Assembly: GCF_028747985.1 (NCBI RefSeq)
Contig: NZ_CP118108.1
Location: forward strand, 1,865,501 to 1,929,500
Length of the DNA stretch: 64,000 nt
Direction: 5' to 3'
DNA from: Paenibacillus urinalis
GTDB taxonomy: Bacteria; Bacillota; Bacilli; Paenibacillales; Paenibacillaceae
The translations under genes were made by a program, and so were the position numbers. The notes under the pieces were generated by a model that was not told the DNA's origin, did no database searches, and worked only from the letters and a program-made list of their open reading frames with translations. How positions within the stretch are numbered: position 1 is the first letter of the stretch; the number at the start of each line of letters is the position of its first letter. This document shows, piece after piece, positions 32,729 to 41,249 of the stretch.

Positions 32729-32780
32729 TAACTCTACATAAACATGATACATGATAACTCTACATAAACATGATACATGA
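32729..32780. repeat. Perfect 26-bp tandem duplication upstream of the MerR gene
   Basis: The unit (TAACTCTACATAAACATGAT plus ACATGA) occurs twice in a row without a mismatch, at 32729-32754 and 32755-32780. It includes CATG-ATA-CATG dyads. A partial third copy (ACATAAACA) lies near 32953-32961. Confidence 0.85.
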
Positions 32781-33117
32781 TCTAGAACCATACAGTCAAA
32801 CGTGACGCTTTTCCAGTGAACAACGAGAGCAACACGGGATTCCGGTGGTTATCGTCTTTTAAAAATACTCTTGTCAATGTATGGGTGTTCTTTTATAATT
32901 GCAATGGGAATAAATTTTTCATTACATGTTATTAAAATTAACATTGATCTATACATAAACACGTGTTTTCTTGAATTGTATGTCAAGAGTTCCTAGTATC
33001 ATTAGCAAATATTTAAGCTCAACTCAGTTATATTGTTATCTCAAATACTAATTCGAACGACACCTTTTCGGCCTATCATGGTATGATGAAGAGGAACACG
33101 TCTAGGGGGACAGATCT
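32781..33117. promoter_or_regulatory. Divergent control region with strong plus-strand promoter
   Basis: TTGTCA (32871-32876), a 17-bp spacer and TATAAT (32894-32899) form a near-consensus promoter. Its transcript would have a leader of about 210 nt before the DUF294 gene, containing a perfect 12-bp palindrome AAACACGTGTTT (32957-32968). A second, extended -10 (TGGTATGAT, 33079-33087) lies close to the gene. No coding sequence is visible. Confidence 0.6.
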
Positions 33118-34203
33118 ATGGAACCTCTGAAATCTACGGGCAAAGCTTCATTCTCATTGGATGATTTGAAGAAAGTGCATTCTATACCTGCACTGAAACA
33201 AGCTCGAATGCAGAAGCAAGAGGAATTGCAAGACCTAGCAGCAACAGTATCTTTGATTGAATGGTATCAGATGGTAAATGATTTGCATGATTGTATTGCT
33301 AGACAAGTCATTGAAATATGTGAGAGTGAGATGGAAGCTGAAGGATATGGGCTGCGGCCTGTGCCTTATGCATTTGTTGTATTTGGGAGCTCTGGCAGAG
33401 GTGAGGCTACACTGTGGAGTGATCAGGACAATGGCATGATTATTAGCGACTTGCCTCATCCAGGCAAGGAGACTTACTTTCAGGAGCTGGGCAAGAGGGT
33501 ATCTAATTCACTGGAAGCCGTTGGTTATGCCAAGTGTGAAGGTAAGGTCATGTGCTCGGAGCCTTTATGGAGACGAACGCTTGCCTCATGGAAGCAGCAG
33601 CTTGCGGATTGGACAGATGATCTGAAATGGGAGCCTGTTCGATACTTGATCATCGCTGCAGATCTAAGGCATGTAGGTGGAGAGCGTACCTTATCAGAGG
33701 ATTTTCGCAGTCACTTTAGCCAATTGTTCCAATCTACGCCAGATCTTGCCTCGGCCGTATTGAGAAATACGGTAAAGCACAAGGCAACCCTGAACATCCT
33801 GGGGCGCGTGGTAACCGAGAGGTTTGGTGAGCATGCTGGCGGATTCGATATCAAATACGGCATGTATATTCCGCTTGTTAACAGTGCTCGTTATATGGCC
33901 TTGCTGAACGGACTAAGGGATACGAACACGATTAAACGTCTTAACAAGCTTGCCAGGCTTGAAGCGGTTCCTCTTCATTCAGTGGATGCATGTGAAGATG
34001 CCTTTAAAATTGCTCTGAAGCTGAGGAGAGTTACTGAGGTTGAAGATGAGAATGGTATTATTTCAAGCAGCGGCTACATTGGAGAAGAACAATTAAAACA
34101 AAGAACGATTCTGTATGAGCTTAGGGAAGGTTTAAGTACAGTGAAAAAAGTGCACCGTAACCTACAGCGACAGCTTCGATTTGTGGAGAGGAGACGCCCA
34201 TGA
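33118..34203 (+). CDS. DUF294 nucleotidyltransferase-like protein
   Basis: The 361-aa soluble protein has a nucleotidyltransferase-fold motif, VVFGSSGRGEATLWSDQDNG (near residues 87-106), with the GS...D-x-D metal-binding pattern, followed by a helical C-terminal DUF294 substrate-binding region. The family usually carries N-terminal cNMP-binding and CBS domains; here they are absent, leaving ~50 residues before the catalytic domain. The next gene, a DEDDh exonuclease, overlaps it by 4 bp (ATGA), so translation is coupled. This DUF294-exonuclease pairing recurs in other bacteria, but its substrate is unknown. AGGGGGA lies upstream of the ATG. Confidence 0.82.
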   Translation: MEPLKSTGKASFSLDDLKKVHSIPALKQARMQKQEELQDLAATVSLIEWYQMVNDLHDCIARQVIEICESEMEAEGYGLRPVPYAFVVFGSSGRGEATLWSDQDNGMIISDLPHPGKETYFQELGKRVSNSLEAVGYAKCEGKVMCSEPLWRRTLASWKQQLADWTDDLKWEPVRYLIIAADLRHVGGERTLSEDFRSHFSQLFQSTPDLASAVLRNTVKHKATLNILGRVVTERFGEHAGGFDIKYGMYIPLVNSARYMALLNGLRDTNTIKRLNKLARLEAVPLHSVDACEDAFKIALKLRRVTEVEDENGIISSSGYIGEEQLKQRTILYELREGLSTVKKVHRNLQRQLRFVERRRP

Positions 34204-34937
34204 AAGACCCGGTAAGGGGCAATAACGGTTTTTGGAACTCGTTTAGGCAGGGAGGGGTGCCCTCGGCAATCGCTTCTATGCTCGGCGCCCCTACCGCACA
34301 GCAGATGGCCTTTTTACGTTCATTGATGCGGGAGAATCGGAAACCAGAAGCGCTCAGAACACCTTTATCCGAGCTGGATGCGGTTGTATTCGATCTGGAG
34401 ACGACAGGCTTTGCGCCGCAGCATGGAGACGAAATCCTATCCTTTGGTGCAGTTCGGGTAGTAGGCGGTGAGATTATTGAAGATGAGCAGTTCTATACGC
34501 TGGTCAAACCCAAAGTCCCTATACCAGAACATATCACCGAATTGACGGGTATTACACCTGATATGACTCGTGATGCTCCGCCAATATTGGAGGGACTTCA
34601 TGACTTTATGTCCTTTGTAGGTGGACGTGTCTTGGTAGCTCATGCAAGCGCTCATGATAAATCCTTTTTGAATGCGGCATTATGGAAGACCTCCAGAGTG
34701 AGACTTAGTCATCGGGTTATTGATACGATGATGCTGGCCAGATGGCTGGAGCCTCAGCGGAATGGATACGGGCTAGATGAATGTCTGGAATCTCGGGGAA
34801 TTCCCATTCACGGAAGACACCATGCGCTTAAGGATGCCATGATGACGGCACGCTTATGGGGTTGTTATTTGGATGATATCGCTGAGATGGAGGTTCATAC
34901 CCTATCCGATTTGTATGACCACTTAAGTCATGCTTAG
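34200..34937 (+). CDS. DEDDh 3'-5' exonuclease (DnaQ/Pol III epsilon-like)
   Basis: The 245-aa protein has a ~55-residue N-terminal extension and then the exonuclease core: VFDLETTG with Asp65 and Glu67, a second acidic site in the AHASAHDKSFL segment and the C-terminal HHALKDAM with the DEDDh histidine and last aspartate. It should remove nucleotides from single-stranded DNA or RNA 3' ends. Its ATG overlaps the DUF294 stop, so the two are made together, suggesting that they act on the same nucleic acid or nucleotide. The 3' end overlaps the convergent JAMM gene by 15 bp, and no terminator is visible before it. Confidence 0.9.
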   Translation: MKDPVRGNNGFWNSFRQGGVPSAIASMLGAPTAQQMAFLRSLMRENRKPEALRTPLSELDAVVFDLETTGFAPQHGDEILSFGAVRVVGGEIIEDEQFYTLVKPKVPIPEHITELTGITPDMTRDAPPILEGLHDFMSFVGGRVLVAHASAHDKSFLNAALWKTSRVRLSHRVIDTMMLARWLEPQRNGYGLDECLESRGIPIHGRHHALKDAMMTARLWGCYLDDIAEMEVHTLSDLYDHLSHA

Positions 34938-35348
34938 TGAAGATTCAATAAGAGTCAGCCTCTCTCCACTTTTTTGGATCGTGTATCCCTTGAGCTCCAT
35001 TTGTTTCTTATCATAAGTTAATGAACCAATGAGATAAGTCTTGAGCAAGGCGCCATATTGCTGGAGTGATTCCAGATCGTCAGGCGAAGGATAAGGTGAC
35101 GAATTAGGATGGCTGTGAAATAAACCTATTATATCGGGTGTGCCAAGCACGTGTTTAACCCAGATGCCTGGATCCAGCTCGAAATGGTGTAATGGGTCAG
35201 GTGCGGTATTCGGGACCGGGATATATTGAAGCAGGCGGATGACATGATGCTGATCCATATGGCCGAGAAGTATGCCGCAAGCTTCATAAGGATATTTTTC
35301 AACCAGATGCCTTTCCAGTGCCGTAAATACTTCTTGTGTAATAATCAT
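34923..35348 (-). CDS. JAMM/MPN+ family metallopeptidase
   Basis: The 141-aa single-domain protein has the JAMM zinc signature: Glu22 (EACG), His78-x-His80 (HSHP) and, after seven residues, Ser88-x-x-Asp91. Bacterial JAMM proteases cleave C-terminal extensions or isopeptide bonds, for example on sulfur-carrier proteins (Mec/CysO type) or in ubiquitin-like systems. No ThiS/MoaD-like or E1-like gene is adjacent, so the partner is unknown. AGGAG lies 7 bases before the ATG. Its 3' end overlaps the exonuclease gene, and plus-strand read-through would make antisense RNA across the whole gene. Confidence 0.85.
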   Translation of the reverse strand: MIITQEVFTALERHLVEKYPYEACGILLGHMDQHHVIRLLQYIPVPNTAPDPLHHFELDPGIWVKHVLGTPDIIGLFHSHPNSSPYPSPDDLESLQQYGALLKTYLIGSLTYDKKQMELKGYTIQKSGERLTLIESSLSMT

Positions 35349-35394
35349 CTCTATTCTCCTAATGATTCGACATCATATATATACTTTTTCTGAT

Positions 35395-35420
35395 AAGGCT
35401 CCTGAGCAGGAGCTTTTTTT
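35395..35420 (+). terminator. Plus-strand terminator beyond the JAMM gene start
   Basis: GCTCCT pairs with AGGAGC (35398-35403 with 35408-35413), followed by seven T. It lies between divergent genes, where no plus-strand gene ends, and may stop read-through from the exonuclease operon. Confidence 0.7.
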
Positions 35421-35579
35421 ATTTTACATCCATCCTTCTTTTGTCCCTTGGATTGATACAATCTTCAAAAAAAGGGTAGAATGATAAAAATGAACAACCA
35501 AAATGTTTAAATATACCCTTAGATGAAGCAGCTCAGGGTATGATTCATTACTTTATAATAAATGAAAAGGGACGGACAA

Positions 35580-36140
35580 ATGAAACGTAATCTATACATT
35601 ATCATTGGAGTATTGCTGCTCGTTGGCATTGCGATATGGCAAGCCGGCGGAGGGAGAGGACTGAGTCAGCTTCAATCTGTATTTCAGGCAGAGGAGCCAG
35701 TGCCAACAGAAGTAGGAGCGAAGGCTGGAATGCTCGCACCTTCTTTTCAATTAAATGGAATGGAAGAAGGTACATATGAAGTAGGCGGGAAGCGTGACAA
35801 ACCAGTGATGCTGAACTTCTGGGCCTCATGGTGTGAGCCCTGCAAGATGGAGGCGCCTACGCTGAATCATATATCTGAAACTTACAAGGATCAGCTTGAT
35901 ATTTACGGGGTTAATGTTACTAAATATGACACGGAAAAGGATGCAGCTGAATTTGTTGATACCTTTCATGTCAAATTCCCCATCCTGATGGATTCAGATG
36001 GCGCGATCTATGATTTGTACAAGGGAATGGCGTTTCCTACCAATGTATTGATTGATGAGAATGGCGTCATTCAAGAGGTTATTCTCGGCATCCTGTCCGA
36101 AGAAGAGCTTGAGAATAAAATCAAGGATTTACTGAAGTAA
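35580..36140 (+). CDS. Membrane-anchored thiol-disulfide oxidoreductase (ResA/TlpA-like)
   Basis: The 186-aa protein has an uncleaved N-terminal helix (about 5-21) and an extracytoplasmic thioredoxin fold with WASWCEPCK (the Cys-Glu-Pro-Cys active site, as in ResA) and a cis-proline before FPTNVLID. ResA keeps apocytochrome c thiols reduced for heme attachment in Bacillus; no ccdA or resBC genes are nearby, so another TlpA-like role is possible. The ATG at 35580 follows AAAAGGGA by 7 bases; the ATG at 35562 precedes that site. A TATAAT (35554-35559) is visible, with a 7-bp dyad (35513-35519/35535-35541) upstream. Confidence 0.9.
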   Translation: MKRNLYIIIGVLLLVGIAIWQAGGGRGLSQLQSVFQAEEPVPTEVGAKAGMLAPSFQLNGMEEGTYEVGGKRDKPVMLNFWASWCEPCKMEAPTLNHISETYKDQLDIYGVNVTKYDTEKDAAEFVDTFHVKFPILMDSDGAIYDLYKGMAFPTNVLIDENGVIQEVILGILSEEELENKIKDLLK

Positions 36141-36156
36141 TCCTATAGAACATGAA

Positions 36157-36194
36157 CAAAAAGAGGCTGCTGACCATCTCAGCAGCCTTTTTTT
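36157..36194. terminator. Bidirectional terminator, ResA-like gene / cimA
   Basis: A 10-bp perfect stem (36164-36173 with 36179-36188) with a 5-nt loop is flanked by A and T runs. Confidence 0.88.
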
Positions 36195-36202
36195 CAATCA
36201 TC

Positions 36203-37819
36203 TTAATGATTGACCATTCCTTGAGCCAATGTATCTGGTTCTACAATTTCCGAGGGTACTTCGTCCAGGAGCGCATATCTAAAGCTGTCGACGAGTGCTT
36301 CCCAGCTGGCTTCGATGACATTCTCCGATACCCCTATTGTATTCCAGCCATCGCTGAAGTTCTTAGATTCAATAAGTACTCTTACTTTGGCTGCCGTCGT
36401 ATCCTTATCATCAAGCACCCGAACCTTGTAGTCCGACAAATGCATTTCCTGCAGAGAAGGATAGTATGTCACTAGGGCTTTGCGAAGCGCGTTATCCAGT
36501 GCATTGACCGGCCCGTTGCCTTCAGCTGCTGTATAATGACTTCGACCGCCGACACTTAATTTAACAAAAGCTTCAGATACAACTGGCTTTCCTGCTGTCT
36601 TCTCAACTAGCATTTTGAAGGATTCGAAGGTGAACAGTTCCTTGACTTCTCCATTGGCCTCCCTGATCAGAAGCTCGAGCGATCCGTCTGCACCTTCAAA
36701 TTGATAGCCTTGATGCTCCATATCTTTGATTCTGTCAATCACTTGACGGGAGTGGGAGCTGGTAGGATCTAATTCAATGCCGAGCTCCTGGGCTTTGGAT
36801 ATAATATTGCTCTGACCGGCCAGTTCAGATACAAGAATTCGCTGCTTGTTTCCGACCTGCTCTGGGGCAATGTGCTCATAAGTACGAGAATCACGTAAAA
36901 TGGCGGATACGTGTATGCCTCCTTTGTGAGCAAAAGCTGCACTGCCGACATAAGGCTGATTCACCGGCATATTGACATTGGCGATTTCACTGACATAACG
37001 CGAGACATTCGTTAGCTGTGCAAGCTTGTCTTCCTCAATACAATGATAACCTAATTTAAGCTGCAGATTCGGGATCACCGAGCACAAATTGGCATTTCCA
37101 CAGCGTTCGCCATAACCATTCATCGTTCCCTGAACATGTCTGGCCCCGGCAGAGATGGCGGCTAGTGTGTTGGCAACCGCTAATTCGCAATCATTATGCG
37201 TGTGAATGCCAAAGTTCGCTTCAGGAAGGTGAGATACCACCGCTCTTACGATTTCCTGAATTTCATGAGGCATCGTTCCTCCGTTTGTATCGCACATTAC
37301 AAGCCAATCCGCACCCGCTTCATAGGCTCTTGTCATTACGGAGAGCGTATACTCGGGGTTGTTCTTGTAACCGTCAAAAAAATGCTCGGCGTCAAAAATG
37401 ACTTCCAAACCGTTTCGTTTCAGATAATGGATCGAATCATAAATCATATCTAGATTCTCTTCCAAAGTCGTCTGCAGCGCCGTATGAACATGAAAATCCC
37501 ATGACTTGCCGACCAGTGTAGCTGCATCGGCACCAGATTCAATAATTCGGTTCAGGTTAGCATCCGTCTCGGCGTTTCCGCCCTTCCGGCGAGTGCTGCC
37601 AAAAGCGACAATCTTCGAGGTTAACCCCAATTGTTGAACACGCTTAAAAAATTCAATATCCTTCGAATTGCTTCCTGGAATTCCGCCTTCAATGTACTCA
37701 ACGCCCAGATAATCGAGCTTCTTGGCAATGTTCAGCTTATCATCAACCGATAGACTAATTCCCTCCCCTTGCGTACCGTCACGAAGTGTCGTATCGAAGA
37801 TTGAGATGTTCTTAGACAT
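36203..37819 (-). CDS. cimA: Citramalate synthase
   Basis: CimA condenses pyruvate and acetyl-CoA to (R)-citramalate, giving 2-oxobutyrate for isoleucine synthesis without threonine. The 538-aa protein belongs to the DRE-TIM metallolyase family: FDTTLRDGTQGEG (8-20) holds the catalytic Arg-Asp, HTHNDCELA the metal-binding histidines, GNANLCSV is the family signature, and a C-terminal LeuA-type regulatory domain (about 400-510) allows feedback control. Sequence features such as SKDIEFFKRVQQ fit the CimA branch rather than LeuA. The ATG at 37819 follows AAAGGGGG by 6 bases. It stands alone with a short leader and no visible T-box. Confidence 0.9.
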   Translation of the reverse strand: MSKNISIFDTTLRDGTQGEGISLSVDDKLNIAKKLDYLGVEYIEGGIPGSNSKDIEFFKRVQQLGLTSKIVAFGSTRRKGGNAETDANLNRIIESGADAATLVGKSWDFHVHTALQTTLEENLDMIYDSIHYLKRNGLEVIFDAEHFFDGYKNNPEYTLSVMTRAYEAGADWLVMCDTNGGTMPHEIQEIVRAVVSHLPEANFGIHTHNDCELAVANTLAAISAGARHVQGTMNGYGERCGNANLCSVIPNLQLKLGYHCIEEDKLAQLTNVSRYVSEIANVNMPVNQPYVGSAAFAHKGGIHVSAILRDSRTYEHIAPEQVGNKQRILVSELAGQSNIISKAQELGIELDPTSSHSRQVIDRIKDMEHQGYQFEGADGSLELLIREANGEVKELFTFESFKMLVEKTAGKPVVSEAFVKLSVGGRSHYTAAEGNGPVNALDNALRKALVTYYPSLQEMHLSDYKVRVLDDKDTTAAKVRVLIESKNFSDGWNTIGVSENVIEASWEALVDSFRYALLDEVPSEIVEPDTLAQGMVNH

Positions 37820-37864
37820 GTTGATCCCCCTTTGGAAGTCCACTAAAACCGTTTTTAATAATTT

Positions 37865-37893
37865 ATTATAGCAGTTCTCACCTGGAATGTAAG
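37865..37893 (-). promoter_or_regulatory. Promoter of cimA
   Basis: On the minus strand CTTACA (37888-37893), a 17-bp spacer ending in TGC and TATAAT (37865-37870) form an extended -10 promoter about 46 bp before the start. Confidence 0.65.
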
Positions 37894-38028
37894 ATGGAAA
37901 TTTGATAATTTATGATTATAAATAATAGAATGAAAAATTGCTGTGTTATTATATAGAATGAGAGGTAGTCTTTTATTATTCTATATAGTAAACAGGAAAT
38001 TAGAATAAATAGACAGAGGGTATGTGAT

Positions 38029-39309
38029 GTGAACAACGTTAAAGATTACTATCCTGCCAATGGACGCGTCATTTTACATGTGGATATGAATGCTTTTTAT
38101 TGCTCGGTTCATGCCGCAGAAGAACCACATTTATATGCAGGTAAACCAACGGCAGTCGCAGGAAGCAGTGAACAGCGCAAGGGTGTAATTGTCACGTGTT
38201 CATACGAGGCACGGGGTCGTGGAATCAGCACGGGTATGGTGGTCAATCAAGGACTACGCCAGTGCCCTGAGCTCATTGTTATTAAACCCGATTTTAATCT
38301 GTATCGAAAATACTCTAAAGCCTTCATGAGCATTGCTTACGAATATACTCCGCAGCTGGAGGCCACTTCCATAGATGAATGTTATCTTGATATTACCGGC
38401 TCCAAGCAATTTGGAACCCCGATGGAGATTGCAGAGACGATTCAAAACAGGATTAACGAGGAGCTGGGAATCCCATGTTCCATCGGAATTGCCCCCAATA
38501 AATTGCTGGCCAAAATGGCTTCGGATATGAAAAAACCGAACGGAATCACGGTGCTGCGGCTGCGGGATGTCCAGAAGAAGCTGTGGCATAGACCATGCGG
38601 AGAGCTATTCGGAATTGGCCGCAAAACAGCAGAGAAGCTGCGCAAGATCAACATCCATACGATTGGAGAACTCGCAAAGGCTGAAGAGAGCTTATTGCGG
38701 GATTACTTTGGAGTGCTCGGAACGTGGATGAAACAAGCAGCTCATGGAATTAGTGATTCCCAGGTAAGCCCGGTGCGGGAGCCGAACAAGTCCATTGGTC
38801 ACACGACAACGCTTCCCGAGGATATCTCGAGTGAGGCGGATATTAATCGTGTGCTGCTCAATATAAGTGACCAGGTGGCCCGGAGACTTCGCAGGCATGG
38901 GATGGTGACAGAGGGGATTCAAATTACGATCCGCACGCCTGATATGAAGACAATAACTCGCTCGCAGATGCTGCAAACGCCGACCGATCATGATCAGGAT
39001 ATATATAAGGAAGCAACTTCACTATTCTATCGACAGTTTGGAGCGGGTAAGCCGCTTCGACTGCTCGGGATTACGCTTCACAGCTTGATTCCAAAAAGTG
39101 AATCTGCCGTGCAATTGGACCTGTTCGACTATGAGCAGCAATTCAAGCGAGAGTCCTTAACCCATGTCATGGATGAGCTTCGGAATAAGTTCGGAGAGAA
39201 TGCAGTATTAACTGCGGGTATGTTAGGTAATGACCCTTCGGTGCTGATCAGAAACTATAAGGAACGGGGTACTTCCTTGCAAAAAGACAATCTCCCGAGA
39301 CCGGAATAG
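38029..39309 (+). CDS. dinB: DNA polymerase IV (Y family)
   Basis: This 426-aa translesion polymerase has the catalytic acidic residues in HVDMNAFYCS and SIDECYLD, a helix-hairpin-helix region (FGIGRKTAEKLRKI), the little-finger domain and, near the C-terminus, QLDLF (362-366), a sliding-clamp binding motif. It bypasses damaged bases with low fidelity. The GTG start follows AGAGGG. Within the 185-bp upstream region I see no LexA box, so it may be constitutive, as described for some Bacillus PolY1 enzymes. The last ~60 residues beyond the clamp motif are charged. Confidence 0.95.
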   Translation: MNNVKDYYPANGRVILHVDMNAFYCSVHAAEEPHLYAGKPTAVAGSSEQRKGVIVTCSYEARGRGISTGMVVNQGLRQCPELIVIKPDFNLYRKYSKAFMSIAYEYTPQLEATSIDECYLDITGSKQFGTPMEIAETIQNRINEELGIPCSIGIAPNKLLAKMASDMKKPNGITVLRLRDVQKKLWHRPCGELFGIGRKTAEKLRKINIHTIGELAKAEESLLRDYFGVLGTWMKQAAHGISDSQVSPVREPNKSIGHTTTLPEDISSEADINRVLLNISDQVARRLRRHGMVTEGIQITIRTPDMKTITRSQMLQTPTDHDQDIYKEATSLFYRQFGAGKPLRLLGITLHSLIPKSESAVQLDLFDYEQQFKRESLTHVMDELRNKFGENAVLTAGMLGNDPSVLIRNYKERGTSLQKDNLPRPE

Positions 39310-39410
39310 GGTGGATTATAAGAGGGATAATAACCCAAAATGATTTGTATTTGTTTTCACTTTGTATTAATATGATTGTTAGCATAGTTGAACCTACTGT
39401 TTGGTGTTAA

Positions 39411-39674
<264 letters not shown>

Positions 39675-39696
39675 TGTACGTCCTTCATTTTTTGAG

Positions 39697-39728
39697 ACCT
39701 GATACCAATACGGTATCAGGTTTTTTTT
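39697..39728 (+). terminator. Terminator of fer
   Basis: A 10-bp perfect stem (39697-39706 with 39712-39721) with a 5-nt loop is followed by eight T. Confidence 0.9.
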
Positions 39729-39776
39729 GTTTTATCCGATATATCATTCATAACCTATATCAAGGGGAGATAAGTC

Positions 39777-41249
39777 ATGCGCATGCCGCACGATCTGAAA
39801 TCCTACGTTCAGAAGCATCCGGATAATCAAATGGCCTGGTATCTGCTAGGGAAGGATTATGAACGATCCGGTCAGACAGCGAAAGCGAACTATTGCTTTG
39901 AACGTTCAGGAGGAATATATGAAGCATTTGAGCACAGTAAAGCTCCTGCCCAGGTGTGGATGGAATATCAGCATAAGCTCATGCAATTGGAACAGCAGCG
40001 GAAAAAACAACAGATCAAGCGCAAAACTGCCGCCATCCTCTTATGGCTATTGTTGCTTGGCCTGGTTCCTTCAGCGATGGCACCTGATGCAATGAATATT
40101 GACGTTGTTACAGAGCTTGCAGGAGAATCATTGCCTGAACAAGGACTTGAAATTATAGATTACTCCGAAGAGCAGAGTGCTGCACATGAATCAGAAGCAT
40201 ATGAGGCAGGTCTAGAACCGCCTAGGTTTACGGGAATTCCTCAGATCAATGGGGAGGTTACGGATGAAGCTGCAGGCAAATTGATGAATCAGCTGCGACG
40301 TACTGATGCATCAATTATAACGCTTGGCTTGGAGCAGGAGAATGAATTTGTCATATGGGGGGCTTCAACTGCAAGGCCGCCAGTGTATCAATTTCATAGT
40401 AATGGTGAAGGCACAGTGACGAGCCAATCCTTGCTGCCCGAGTGGTGTAAATGCACGCCTGAGGATCTTAAGAATCTGTCTGCAAGTGCTATAAGCTGGG
40501 GACAAAAAGAAGAGCAGGCGATCGCTCTACGGAGTGCAATAACAGCATACAAACAGTTAAATGGTGTGTATCCAGCACGTATTGAGCAATTAATGAAGCC
40601 TTTTCCGAATAATCACATTGGCGGTGTAAGTTCTTCTATGCGGGAGCTGTATCCTGAGATGCTTGATTATATGCAATCGGTCACAGCAGACTATAGAGAT
40701 TCAGAGCCTGACCCGATCATGGGAGAGCAGTCCAGCGAAGACGGGCCATCACTTCCCAGCTTTGAAGATACATATGGCGGTGAACCTTATATGAAGGAAT
40801 CCCTTTCGATCATAGTAAACAAGGAGACCCATCGATTGACTTTGCTGAGCGGAAACATCGTATTGCGAAATTATGAAGTGGGTCTAGGAGGCGAGAAGAC
40901 ACCTGAGGGCGATTTCGTTATATCAGATAAGGTAGTGAATCCGAATGGACGTGCAGACGGCGAATTCGGAACAAGAGGCATGCAGTTGTCAGATACGGAT
41001 TACGCGATTCATGGCACGAACGAACCGGGAAGTATTGGGCTTGATGAATCCCTGGGCTGCATACGCATGCACCAAGAGGATGTAGAAGAATTGTTTGCGT
41101 TTGTACCGCCGGGTACACGGGTTACGATTAAAGACAGCGCCGATACCCCAACGCAAATCATTGCTCCGGAACAGGCCGGGGACCGATTTCAGCCGGAGCT
41201 TGTCCCCGGACAGACGAATCCGGACAAAGTATATCACTGGCTTAATTAA
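39777..41249 (+). CDS. Membrane-anchored L,D-transpeptidase (YkuD domain)
   Basis: The 490-aa protein has an unusual order: a cytoplasmic N-terminus with a TPR-like helix pair (about 13-50), a basic stretch, one transmembrane helix (about 84-104), a ~230-residue extracytoplasmic linker region and a C-terminal YkuD catalytic domain (about 340-455). The active site is intact: His412 in HGTNEP and Cys428 in SLGCIRMH. Such enzymes form 3-3 cross-links or attach proteins to peptidoglycan. The cytoplasmic TPR-like segment could bind a partner or sense state. AAGGGGAG lies 7 bases before the ATG. Its stop codon overlaps that of the small convergent gene. Confidence 0.88.
   Translation: MRMPHDLKSYVQKHPDNQMAWYLLGKDYERSGQTAKANYCFERSGGIYEAFEHSKAPAQVWMEYQHKLMQLEQQRKKQQIKRKTAAILLWLLLLGLVPSAMAPDAMNIDVVTELAGESLPEQGLEIIDYSEEQSAAHESEAYEAGLEPPRFTGIPQINGEVTDEAAGKLMNQLRRTDASIITLGLEQENEFVIWGASTARPPVYQFHSNGEGTVTSQSLLPEWCKCTPEDLKNLSASAISWGQKEEQAIALRSAITAYKQLNGVYPARIEQLMKPFPNNHIGGVSSSMRELYPEMLDYMQSVTADYRDSEPDPIMGEQSSEDGPSLPSFEDTYGGEPYMKESLSIIVNKETHRLTLLSGNIVLRNYEVGLGGEKTPEGDFVISDKVVNPNGRADGEFGTRGMQLSDTDYAIHGTNEPGSIGLDESLGCIRMHQEDVEELFAFVPPGTRVTIKDSADTPTQIIAPEQAGDRFQPELVPGQTNPDKVYHWLN

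Noticed and set aside
37820..38028. T-box or leucine/isoleucine leader before cimA
   Set aside because: The promoter leaves a leader of only about 40 nt with no T-box sequence.
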